This document shows positions 25,318-34,126 of a DNA stretch of 64,000 nucleotides, one piece after another. The position numbers and the translations under genes are program-made. This stretch comes from SpSt-333 sp040751955. Its GTDB lineage: Bacteria; Bacteroidota; Ignavibacteria; UBA10030; UBA8401. How positions within the stretch are numbered: the first letter of the stretch is position 1; each line of letters opens with the position of its first letter. The notes beneath the pieces are model-generated. The model ran no database searches. It worked only from the letters and a program-made list of their open reading frames with translations, and was not told the origin of the DNA. Location: positions 15,667 to 79,666 of the forward strand of contig JBFMFY010000008.1 in NCBI GenBank assembly GCA_040751955.1, read 5' to 3'.

Positions 25318-26562
25318 ATGAAACACATACATTGTATTTTTATGAGGACCATATTCCCGGCAGTCATTCTTTCTTTTGTAGTGGTGTCAGGCTGCACCGA
25401 AGAGCCGGCAGTATCTATCTATGATCCAAATGCACCTACCGCTGCTGCTCCGGTGATAACGGCAATTTCGGTAGAAGGAGGAGGCGGATTGCTTTCAGGT
25501 ATCTCAACGATAGTTATTGACGGACAGAACTTTTCTACCGATTCATCAAAAGTCATTGTCTTTTTCGATGCTGTGCGAGCTACACTGCTGTCAACTTCGA
25601 TGACACAGATTAAAGTAAAAGCTCCCACCATGGTCAAGGATTCGGTGAAGGTGCGCGTTTCAATTTTAGGAGCGGAAGATTTCAGTCCGATTCGATACGT
25701 TGATTTGAAGCCTGCCGTTTCCCTTTTTGGAAACTTTACATCTTTTGAAGAAGCGTACGGGATAGCAGCAGATCAAGCAGGAAATATTTATGCAGGGATG
25801 CTCTCAAGCGGATTGGGAATCGGGCTTCGCAAATATACGCCTGCAGGTGATACGAGCACTTATTCACAGAGAGGTGGAATTGATTATTTGTACGGACTGA
25901 AAGTTGGGCCTGGTGGTGTTATTTACGCTAGCCGAAATTCGCGAGTCATGTATACAATCGTACAAGGGGGTGTCCCCGTGCCGTGGGTACAAAGATCAGG
26001 TGCAATATTTTATGATCTCGATTTTGATAAAAATATGAATATTTGGACTGGTGGAGCAGATTCAAGCGTGTATCGTATAAAACAAGACAAGACGATAACT
26101 CCATTTTCTTTCTTACCTAATGCAAATGTTCGTTCGGTACGTGTCTATAACGATTATCTTTACCTCGGCGGTAAAGTTGATTCGATTGAGGGTGTATGGC
26201 GTGCTCCTATTGATGGTTCGGGCAATATCGGAACATTCACAAAATATTTTGATTTGTCCGCTCAGCCAGGGTATTCTCCGAATGGAGCCGGAGTTTATGC
26301 AATTACATTCAACACTGATGGAGAAATGTATGTGGGTACCAACGGTCCCGACGGAATATTGTTGGTCGCACCGAATGCGTCTGCTGTTCAGAAGTATTAC
26401 CCGGGACTTTTTGTGCCGAATGCAATAAATTTTATGTTTGCATGGGGTGATGGAAGCAACCTGTATGTTACCCGTCGCGGCAATAGCGTTACGACAAACA
26501 TACTGCTCAAGATCAATACGCAGAAACAAAGTGCGCCGTATTATGGCAGGGGAGATTTATGA
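25318..26562 (+). CDS. Lipoprotein with an IPT/TIG domain and a propeller-like C-terminal part
   Basis: A 414-residue predicted lipoprotein with lipobox VSGC (Cys26). Residues ~40-125 form an IPT/TIG immunoglobulin-like fold ('PVITAISVEGGGGLLSGISTIVIDG', 'TQIKVKAP'), as found in surface polysaccharide-binding proteins including SusE/F-like and SGBP proteins. Residues ~130-414 contain repeated strand units ('YGIAADQAGNIYAGM', 'YGLKVGPGGVIYAS', 'YAITFNTDGEMYVG') typical of an NHL/YVTN-type propeller. It lies 26 nt after the PorV-like gene and 72 nt before the T9SS propeller, to which it is similar in design. It is likely a surface binding protein; the ligand is unknown. Confidence 0.82.
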   Translation: MKHIHCIFMRTIFPAVILSFVVVSGCTEEPAVSIYDPNAPTAAAPVITAISVEGGGGLLSGISTIVIDGQNFSTDSSKVIVFFDAVRATLLSTSMTQIKVKAPTMVKDSVKVRVSILGAEDFSPIRYVDLKPAVSLFGNFTSFEEAYGIAADQAGNIYAGMLSSGLGIGLRKYTPAGDTSTYSQRGGIDYLYGLKVGPGGVIYASRNSRVMYTIVQGGVPVPWVQRSGAIFYDLDFDKNMNIWTGGADSSVYRIKQDKTITPFSFLPNANVRSVRVYNDYLYLGGKVDSIEGVWRAPIDGSGNIGTFTKYFDLSAQPGYSPNGAGVYAITFNTDGEMYVGTNGPDGILLVAPNASAVQKYYPGLFVPNAINFMFAWGDGSNLYVTRRGNSVTTNILLKINTQKQSAPYYGRGDL

Positions 26563-26634
26563 ATTTTACCACAAAATTTACCATCATGGTAAACATCTAA
26601 TCCACACATCCAACCACATATCATCGGAGGGTAC

Positions 26635-27987
26635 ATGAAATCACGTTTTCTACAAGTTTTGGTTGTGTTGCTGACGCTCGCTGTAACGGCGTTTGCACAA
26701 ACAACCAGATATAATTACCAGTTTGCCGGCGCGTTCCCGGATACCGGATTTAAAAGTCCAAGCGGTGCACACGGCGTTGCTGTCGATCCTGAAGGCAAGG
26801 TTTGGATACAGCTTTTCACGCCTCCGGATAGCCTCAACGTAGGTGGTGTGTACAAAAAAGTTGCATCTGTTCATGTGTTTAACGCTAATAAAACGGCTGC
26901 TGCATTTTCACCGATAAGAATGGTCACCGTCGGAGCTACAACTGATACGTTCTATGCGGGGAATAACCGCGGTATCGCAGCAGATAAAAATGGGAACATT
27001 GTATTTACAAATAACCTTGCATCACCGACCCGCAATGGCAATGTGTTCAGAGTGAACTATAAGACCGGAGCCGGCATGACGAAGGTTGTTCCGCAGACAA
27101 CCTCACTCGGTATGCCTGCTTTTACAAGTGATAACGATATGGTTATCGGAACAGTGCTGAGTTCAGCAGGTCCGATCAGGATTTTTGATCAGAATTTTGC
27201 TCCTCTTGGCAATGTTGTCGATACGTCGCGCGGATTTTCGCGTTGCATCGGTGTATCTGCCGATGGCAATGATGTGTATTGGACATCATATACACAACCC
27301 GGCGTTATTGTGTACCACAGCAACAATGGAACACTTGGACCGTATACGGTTGCCGATACGATAATGTGGGGAATGACTGTCGAATCGATTTCATGGCATC
27401 CTGTAACAAAATACCTGTGGGTGAGTACCGGCAATGGATTTGCCCCATCGGGATATGATTCTGTGTACACCAAGAAAAAATGGAGTGACTTTACCTTCTA
27501 TGCATTTAAAACTCCTATTACAAGAACATCCACACCCGTTGATAGTTTCACAATTAACGGAGCCAATACGACCATTGATCCTCGTCCGCGCGGAATCGCA
27601 TTCAGCCCCACCGGCGACACAGTCTATGTTGCGCAATTCAATGCAAGTGGATTTGAAGCCGTTCAGCGTTTTATCGGAAGTCCGACTCAATCAGTTAAAC
27701 GAGAAGAAGGCGTTGTTGCAACCGATTATCAATTGATGCAAAACTATCCGAACCCCTTCAACCCGTCTACAAAGATTGAGTTTAGTCTTTTAAGGTCAGC
27801 TTCCATCACGTTAAAGGTATATGATGTACTTGGTAAAGAAATAGCGACCTTGGCAGATGGTGTTCAGTCCGCCGGCGTGTACACAGCAGATTTTGATGCA
27901 AAAAATCTTTCTGCTGGCTTGTATTTCTATACGCTTAAAACTTCCGACGGCTTTGTGCAGACTAAGAAAATGCTTTTGCTCAAGTAA
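26635..27987 (+). CDS. T9SS-secreted NHL/YVTN-type propeller protein
   Basis: A 450-residue secreted protein. A signal peptide is followed by propeller-like repeats ('GVAVDPEGKVWIQ', 'GIAADKNGNIVFTNN', 'GVSADGNDVYWTS', 'GIAFSPTGDTVYVA') and a canonical T9SS sorting domain ('LMQNYPNPFNPSTKIEF' to 'KKMLLLK'). A strong GGAGGG ribosome site precedes ATG 26635. It is the last gene of the operon starting at 18370 and is followed by a terminator at 28015. The preceding TIG lipoprotein has a related propeller, so the two may be an anchored and a secreted version of one binding device. Confidence 0.88.
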   Translation: MKSRFLQVLVVLLTLAVTAFAQTTRYNYQFAGAFPDTGFKSPSGAHGVAVDPEGKVWIQLFTPPDSLNVGGVYKKVASVHVFNANKTAAAFSPIRMVTVGATTDTFYAGNNRGIAADKNGNIVFTNNLASPTRNGNVFRVNYKTGAGMTKVVPQTTSLGMPAFTSDNDMVIGTVLSSAGPIRIFDQNFAPLGNVVDTSRGFSRCIGVSADGNDVYWTSYTQPGVIVYHSNNGTLGPYTVADTIMWGMTVESISWHPVTKYLWVSTGNGFAPSGYDSVYTKKKWSDFTFYAFKTPITRTSTPVDSFTINGANTTIDPRPRGIAFSPTGDTVYVAQFNASGFEAVQRFIGSPTQSVKREEGVVATDYQLMQNYPNPFNPSTKIEFSLLRSASITLKVYDVLGKEIATLADGVQSAGVYTADFDAKNLSAGLYFYTLKTSDGFVQTKKMLLLK

Positions 27988-28014
27988 TGTAGTGAAGGAT
28001 TTTTTTGCTTCTAT

Positions 28015-28039
28015 AAACCCCGCTTTCGCGGGGTTTTTT
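28015..28039 (+). terminator. Rho-independent terminator closing the 18.4-28 kb operon
   Basis: A perfect 9-bp stem AAACCCCGC / GCGGGGTTT (28015-28023 with 28028-28036) has a TTTC loop and a following T run. It lies 27 nt after the propeller stop. Confidence 0.93.
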
Positions 28040-28126
28040 GTTGTAGAGTCTCCAACCAGTTCATTGATACTCCCCGCATTATTGGCTATATTCTTTGTAA
28101 TACGGAGAAAATGCAAATTCTGAAAA

Positions 28127-29113
28127 ATGACACTTCAGCATAGTAGAATACAACAATTACTAACGGGTATAAAAGAGAAGCGTCTTGCGGTCATAGGCGA
28201 TGTAATGATCGATCGTTATATCTGGGGGAATGTTTCGCGGGTATCGCCGGAAGCGCCGGTTCCCGTAGTGGAAGTTGAAGGCGAATCGACACGGCTTGGC
28301 GGCGCGGCAAATGTCGCCAATAACATCACCTCGCTCGGGGCAAGAGCATTTCTGATCGGTATAGCAGGGAATGATGCGAACGGGAAAGAACTGAAAAAAA
28401 TCCTCGATGAACAGAATACTTCATCGGAAGGAATTATTATTGATCCGTCACGCCCGACGACCGTGAAAACACGTGTTATTGCGCATAGCCAGCACGTTGT
28501 GCGCATCGACAGCGAGGAAAAGAAAGATATTGATGACACGATTCAGAAAAAGGTATTATCTATATTACAAAATTCTATTGAGAGTATTGACGGAATCATC
28601 ATTGAAGATTACAATAAAGGTGTGGTTGTACAACAACTGATCCATGCGGTGATTGCTCTTGCGAAGAAATACAATAAGGTGATCACGGTCGATCCCAAGT
28701 TCAATAATTTTTTTGAATATAAAAATGTCTCGGTGTTTAAACCAAACATTAAAGAAACCGAGGAAGCATTGGGAAAAAAATTACGCTCCGAAGACAATGT
28801 TCTTTCCGCAGGGAAGTTGCTTCTTGAAAGACTGCAGGCGGACAATGTTCTGCTTACCCGGAGCGAAAAAGGGATGAGCCTCTTCGAAAAAAACGGCGCC
28901 GTTACGCATATTCCCACCCGTGCACGTGAAGTGGCGGATGTTTCAGGCGCAGGAGATACCGTTATTGCCACGTTGACCGCAATGCTTACCGCGGGCGCGA
29001 CTGTAAAAGAAGCAGCGATCCTCGCTAACATGGCGGGAGGAATTGTAGTCGGTGAAGTGGGTATTGTGCCGATCAAGCCCGAACAATTGCTTGCAGAAAC
29101 AGAGAGTGCATAA
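28127..29113 (+). CDS. rfaE1: D-glycero-beta-D-manno-heptose-7-phosphate kinase (RfaE domain I)
   Basis: Phosphorylates heptose 7-phosphate at C1 on the path to ADP-L-glycero-D-manno-heptose for the LPS core. It is a ribokinase/PfkB-fold protein of 328 residues with 'GGAANVANNITSLGA' near the N-terminus and the catalytic 'DVSGAGDTVIATL' (GAGD) near the C-terminus. In Escherichia coli this is the N-terminal half of HldE; here the two halves are separate genes. The stop overlaps the start of the next gene by one base (TAATG), implying translational coupling. It is the first gene of the 28.1-39.5 kb envelope operon. Confidence 0.95.
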   Translation: MTLQHSRIQQLLTGIKEKRLAVIGDVMIDRYIWGNVSRVSPEAPVPVVEVEGESTRLGGAANVANNITSLGARAFLIGIAGNDANGKELKKILDEQNTSSEGIIIDPSRPTTVKTRVIAHSQHVVRIDSEEKKDIDDTIQKKVLSILQNSIESIDGIIIEDYNKGVVVQQLIHAVIALAKKYNKVITVDPKFNNFFEYKNVSVFKPNIKETEEALGKKLRSEDNVLSAGKLLLERLQADNVLLTRSEKGMSLFEKNGAVTHIPTRAREVADVSGAGDTVIATLTAMLTAGATVKEAAILANMAGGIVVGEVGIVPIKPEQLLAETESA

Positions 29114-29598
29114 TGGGTATGATCTATTCCCTGCGTGACCTGACGGAACAGCGGCAACAATGGCGGCGTCTCAATAAGAAAGTGGTCTTTACAAACGGTG
29201 TGTTCGACATTATCCATCGCGGACATGTTGAATACCTTCTCTCTGCAAAAAGATTGGGAGATATTCTCATTGTTGGCGTAAATTCCGATTCGTCAGTTCG
29301 GCGCATAAAAGGTCCGCTTCGCCCAATTGTGAATGAACAGGATCGTGCCTTTCTCCTTTCTCAGTTAGTGTCTGTCGATGCTGTTTGCCTGTTTGACGAG
29401 GAGACTCCCTATGAACTTATCAAAGCAATCGTTCCGGATATCCTGGTGAAAGGAGCCGATTACACGCTCGATGCTATCGTGGGACGTGATATTGTTGAAA
29501 ATGCAGGAGGGCACGTGCAGACGATTGATTTTATTCCGGACAGGTCAACGACCAATATTGTCGAAACAATTATTCAGCGCTTTTCCAAGTCACAGTAG
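29113..29598 (+). CDS. rfaE2: D-glycero-beta-D-manno-heptose-1-phosphate adenylyltransferase (RfaE domain II)
   Basis: Transfers AMP from ATP to heptose 1-phosphate, making ADP-heptose. It is a 161-residue cytidylyltransferase-like Rossmann protein. The HxGH nucleotide motif is HRGH in 'TNGVFDIIHRGHVEYL', and 'VNSDSSVRRIKG' and 'DILVKGADY' are family hallmarks. It corresponds to the C-terminal half of HldE. It is coupled to rfaE1 by a 1-nt overlap. GmhA, GmhB and HldD, needed for the rest of the path, are not in this window. Confidence 0.95.
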   Translation: MGMIYSLRDLTEQRQQWRRLNKKVVFTNGVFDIIHRGHVEYLLSAKRLGDILIVGVNSDSSVRRIKGPLRPIVNEQDRAFLLSQLVSVDAVCLFDEETPYELIKAIVPDILVKGADYTLDAIVGRDIVENAGGHVQTIDFIPDRSTTNIVETIIQRFSKSQ

Positions 29599-29622
29599 TG
29601 TGCGGATGGTATTCAGGAGATC

Positions 29623-32600
29623 ATGACTAAAAAAGCTTCAAAAATATTTCTCTATTCTTTTCTTTCCTTTGTTGTACTGCTTCTCTGCCTTGCCGGATAT
29701 ACACAGACAGCTGCCTTTCGCAGCAACCTTCGATCAGCCCTGTACGAAGTAATTAAAGATAACTTAAATGCATCGGTCTATTTTGGGGAGATCAACGGGA
29801 ATCTTGTGACAGGGTTTTCGATCGATACTGTAATGATGTACATTGATAACGCTCCATTTATTGAATCCGGGAAAATTTCGGTGAGGTACAACCTGTTCGA
29901 TCTGCTCAGCAACGAGGTAAATGTCGATTCACTTGCGATCCAAAATCCTGTAGTGCACCTCACCCGCTGGAACGATGGTACGTGGAATGTCGATCGGTTG
30001 ACGGAGCCCTCACCAACATCGGATTCGACCCCCTCTCTCTGGAAGATCAATGCACGCAAGATCGTGTTGATGAATGCCTCGTTCCGTCTTGTCGATTCTA
30101 CCGGAAGGATTGATTCATCGGTCTATATCAACGGCAGAAAGTCGATCAATTATTCAAATCTCTATCTTAACGAAATCAATCTGAACGCCGGCGTATCGTA
30201 CGCGTCAGACCGGATTACGGCAGATATATGGAAATTGTCGTTTGTATCCCCGCGCGAGAAATTCACACTCTCCTCGTTATCAACAGCTTTTTATTATACC
30301 AACAACAGCGCTCGTGCGGTGAATCTGACGATTCTCTCTCCCCACACATCTATTCGAACATCGGCTGAGATCGAGGGCATTGATATTTTTTCTGCGGGTG
30401 ATCTTCCGGAATTTGAAAATGTTCCCGTTAAATTAACGCTGGAAGAGTCAGAGATTTCGACATCCGATCTGCAGGTATTTTTACCTGAACTCTATTTTCT
30501 TACGGGAAAAGTGAAGATCGACGGGGCGTTTCAAGGGACCTTCCGCCAGTTGAACGTCAACTCGTTGAATGCTTCATTCGGAAAAACATCCCTTGCACTG
30601 AACGGCACAATCTCCAATATTCATCACCCCGAAGATTTGAGATTGAACATCGTCTCGAAACAAAGTTCGATCAATCCGCCCGATGTGCCGCAGCTGCTTC
30701 CGTATTTCGGAATCCCCCTCTATTCGCAACTCGGGCAGCTCACGCTCGACTTTCAATTCGTCGGCAAGCCGCTTGATTTCGTGGTGATTTCAAAAGTGCA
30801 GTCCGCCGCCGGAACCGTTACCGTTGATGGGGAAATGCTGATCACAGAAGAGAATCTTCACTATAAAGGATTACTTGCCGGAAATAACGTGAATCTCGAA
30901 AAGATATTTGAAAGCTCCGATTTTGCATCGCATATCAATACGAAAGCTTTCATTGAAGGAGAAGGGACATCAATTGAAACGTTGAATGCCGAAGCACGTA
31001 TTGAAATAGATTCTTCTTCGGTCAGAGGAATTCCTGTGTCGTCAGCAACACTCGAATTGAAAGCGAAAGAAAGAACCATTGATGCCGACATTGCGCTGAA
31101 TTCAACGGAAGTGAATCTTCAAACAGCCGCGCTGCTCGATTTTCGTAATATTGAGCCGTCATATATGCTTTCAACGCGGGTTCGTAATTTGAATCTCGCT
31201 TCCATGCTTCGTGACGAGTACTATGATTCACATCTCTCATTTGACATTCATCGCACCGCAAAAACGTTCGATATTCTGGATGGGATTTCCAATACGAATA
31301 TTCAAATACTCCCGTCGAAGTTCAAAGATCACTCTTTTGACAGCAGTTTAATTCGAATTGTCGTGGCATTGGATTCATCGAGCCAACGGAACATTTCTGT
31401 CCAGTCTCCGATTGTCGATGGAGAACTCAAAGGAACATTCGATTTCAACGGTTTTTTGAAAACGTTGCAGCGTGGTGTTCATCATATTACGCAATTATAT
31501 ACGTATCAACGCCGCGTGGTAGATTCCACGTTTAATGAACGGAGCATTGACACCGTACGTATTATGAATAGTGACAGCACGCAGAATGAAATCCGCTACG
31601 CCCTTACAGTAAAGAATCTCCGTCCCATTGCCTTGTTTTTCAAATTGCCGATGATGGATGCGCAAGCCACACTGGATGGCGTGCTTGCAGGGAATGAACA
31701 ATCTGCAGAGCTGACCGGATCGATGCAGATGCAGCGGGGGTTGATCGTATCGGATTCGACAATAGTTCAGATCAAACAGACATCATTGGAATATTCGCTC
31801 CGGGACCTGCCTTCATTTAAACCCGACGACCCTCTTCCGTTGAAGGTGGAATTATCTTTGGACGGAAACGAAATTGATGTGAATAAGACAGTACTGAAGT
31901 ATCCCAAAACCTCTTTCAGTTATGACGGAACAGCGGGCGAGTACAAAGTATATAGCGATGTTGATACCACAATTTCCATAGCGCTTGAAGGCAGTGTTAC
32001 TGCTCATGAAGGGGAAGAACTCCTGAATATCTCATTGTTGAACCTGATCTATCAAGGATACGATATTCGGAACTCAAACCCTGTTATCGGGCGCCTCAGC
32101 AGAAAAGGTGTCTCGCTTGATTCCGCCTTATTTGAACATCGTGATCAGAAGTTGTTGCTTGACGGGACGTACAGTTTCAATGGTGCCGTGGATGCTGTCG
32201 TTCAGGTAACCAATTTTTCACTTCAAGACCTCTATTACTTCAGTTCATCGTCGGATTTTCGTGAAAATGCTCTTGCATTCGGAGGAACGGTTTCAGCCAA
32301 GTCATTATTGACCGGAACGATTCGAAACCCTTCATTCTGGGTGCAAATGGGGGGAGAAGATTTTTCGTTCAAGCAAACGTCGTTTGGACATATGTCCGGT
32401 GTTGTGACATATACGGATAAAGTTGCCGATGTCCGATTTGAATTGCACCATCAACGCGATTCGGTTGAATCCAAAGATTTAACACTATCCGGCAAAATCC
32501 CGGTCGATCTCAGATTTATTAATGTTGAAAACCGGACAGATCTTGAAGGAATGGATCTGCAGTTCACTACGTCAAATTTACAAATGGCGGCTCTTGATCC

Positions 32601-34119
32601 GTTCATTCCCGAATTGACGATTGTAGGAGGTATCGTAAAGAGCGATCTCCACGTGAGCGGATCATTGAAACATCCTTTATTCTCCGGAACGGCAAAATTG
32701 GACAGCGGACGATGGATCCTTGAAATGACAGGAATATCTTATCTCGCAAATGGTACGCTGTTATTCGATGGCAATAATGTATCATTCCCGGAATTTTCTG
32801 TTAGGAATCTTTCCGGTGATTATTCAGACGGACTGATGAAGGTCGGTGGATTTGTCACCTTAAAAGGATTTGTTCCTGACGAATACCATCTTGCAGCAAA
32901 CGGCGAGTTGATGGTTCTCCATGAACGGTCCCGTGCTCAAGGTTCGGCATTTTTTGGAACATTGATCGCATCGACCGGATCGGACAGCATGAGGTTCGAT
33001 GGTAATTTTGATCGGTCGCGCGTCAGTGGCGTTGTGTACATTCAGCAAGCATCGCTGACATTTCCGCCGACTCAACAAGCGTCATCCTATTCGTCGTCAC
33101 TGTTCAACACGGTGGAGTTTATCGATGATACATCCCGGCAGATCATTGACACGACTGCGGTCGAATCCGTGCTCACTATTGTTCAACAACTTCTTGCGCA
33201 GCCAAAGTCGAATGAACGAACCTTCCTGGACGGATTCGGGTATGACCTTACGATCCAAACGCGAGGTTCCGTCCGCGTCAATATGATCTTTAATGCTAAC
33301 GCCGGTGCCTATGAAGAATTGTACGCGGAACTTGATGGAAAACTGGCGCTGTCGAAGAATGAGAATGGTTTGCAACTGAAAGGTTCCATCAATGTCGGCA
33401 ACCAATCGAAGTACACATTCTACAAGGAATTCAACGCAAGCGGTTCACTGACTTTTGACGGCGACCCGCAAAATCCGAGACTTGGTATAACCGCGACGTA
33501 CGAAGGGACCCACTGCATCAACAGCGGTCCGCTGAAGGATGACTGTGCAAAAGAAGAACGCGTGATTGTAACATTGAACATCTCCGGTACCCGTCTGCTG
33601 CCGCAAGTAAAACTCGGATTAAAAACCATCGATCAAAACGGGAAAGAAACGATCCGGAGCGGCGAAGTAGAAAACGATGCTATCTCGTTCCTGCTGACCT
33701 CGTCCTCCGGTACACCGGGCAAATTCCGCGACGAACTGACCGCGCAAGACCGTGATCGCATTAGTGAACAGTTAACCTCCACTATTGGAGGAACATTCCT
33801 CAACAGCATGTTGTCCGGTTACGTTATGGAATTTATCACGCGCAATAACATTCCGTTTGTCAAACGGGTGGAAGTGAGCGATGTCGGTGCCGATCCGAAT
33901 ATCAATGTCCGAGTCGAGATCTTCGATGCCATCATCAATGCCGGTGGCAGAGTCTTTTCGAACATCAATAATACGAATATCAGCATTCAACGACCCATAT
34001 TGGGGAAAGAGAATCGCAACTTTATGCTTGAAGTTGAGAAGAAGACGGAAAATTTCAACTACTCGCTCGAATCACGCACGATCTTGAGTGCGAGGATTTT
34101 TTACCGCTTCACATTTTAA
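29623..34119 (+). CDS. TamB-like translocation and assembly module protein
   Basis: A 1498-residue envelope protein with one N-terminal membrane anchor ('FLYSFLSFVVLLLCLAGY') followed by a very long beta-helical periplasmic chain and a C-terminal DUF490/TamB domain ending in 'ILSARIFYRFTF'. TamB-like proteins are rod-shaped grooves spanning the periplasm. They carry phospholipid and, with TamA, help assemble some outer-membrane proteins. Length and order fit the family. An AGGAG ribosome site precedes ATG 29623. No TamA is adjacent; the barrel-bearing protein at 36355 in the same operon might fill that place, which is speculation. Confidence 0.9.
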   Translation: MTKKASKIFLYSFLSFVVLLLCLAGYTQTAAFRSNLRSALYEVIKDNLNASVYFGEINGNLVTGFSIDTVMMYIDNAPFIESGKISVRYNLFDLLSNEVNVDSLAIQNPVVHLTRWNDGTWNVDRLTEPSPTSDSTPSLWKINARKIVLMNASFRLVDSTGRIDSSVYINGRKSINYSNLYLNEINLNAGVSYASDRITADIWKLSFVSPREKFTLSSLSTAFYYTNNSARAVNLTILSPHTSIRTSAEIEGIDIFSAGDLPEFENVPVKLTLEESEISTSDLQVFLPELYFLTGKVKIDGAFQGTFRQLNVNSLNASFGKTSLALNGTISNIHHPEDLRLNIVSKQSSINPPDVPQLLPYFGIPLYSQLGQLTLDFQFVGKPLDFVVISKVQSAAGTVTVDGEMLITEENLHYKGLLAGNNVNLEKIFESSDFASHINTKAFIEGEGTSIETLNAEARIEIDSSSVRGIPVSSATLELKAKERTIDADIALNSTEVNLQTAALLDFRNIEPSYMLSTRVRNLNLASMLRDEYYDSHLSFDIHRTAKTFDILDGISNTNIQILPSKFKDHSFDSSLIRIVVALDSSSQRNISVQSPIVDGELKGTFDFNGFLKTLQRGVHHITQLYTYQRRVVDSTFNERSIDTVRIMNSDSTQNEIRYALTVKNLRPIALFFKLPMMDAQATLDGVLAGNEQSAELTGSMQMQRGLIVSDSTIVQIKQTSLEYSLRDLPSFKPDDPLPLKVELSLDGNEIDVNKTVLKYPKTSFSYDGTAGEYKVYSDVDTTISIALEGSVTAHEGEELLNISLLNLIYQGYDIRNSNPVIGRLSRKGVSLDSALFEHRDQKLLLDGTYSFNGAVDAVVQVTNFSLQDLYYFSSSSDFRENALAFGGTVSAKSLLTGTIRNPSFWVQMGGEDFSFKQTSFGHMSGVVTYTDKVADVRFELHHQRDSVESKDLTLSGKIPVDLRFINVENRTDLEGMDLQFTTSNLQMAALDPFIPELTIVGGIVKSDLHVSGSLKHPLFSGTAKLDSGRWILEMTGISYLANGTLLFDGNNVSFPEFSVRNLSGDYSDGLMKVGGFVTLKGFVPDEYHLAANGELMVLHERSRAQGSAFFGTLIASTGSDSMRFDGNFDRSRVSGVVYIQQASLTFPPTQQASSYSSSLFNTVEFIDDTSRQIIDTTAVESVLTIVQQLLAQPKSNERTFLDGFGYDLTIQTRGSVRVNMIFNANAGAYEELYAELDGKLALSKNENGLQLKGSINVGNQSKYTFYKEFNASGSLTFDGDPQNPRLGITATYEGTHCINSGPLKDDCAKEERVIVTLNISGTRLLPQVKLGLKTIDQNGKETIRSGEVENDAISFLLTSSSGTPGKFRDELTAQDRDRISEQLTSTIGGTFLNSMLSGYVMEFITRNNIPFVKRVEVSDVGADPNINVRVEIFDAIINAGGRVFSNINNTNISIQRPILGKENRNFMLEVEKKTENFNYSLESRTILSARIFYRFTF

Positions 34120-34126
34120 GGAATTC

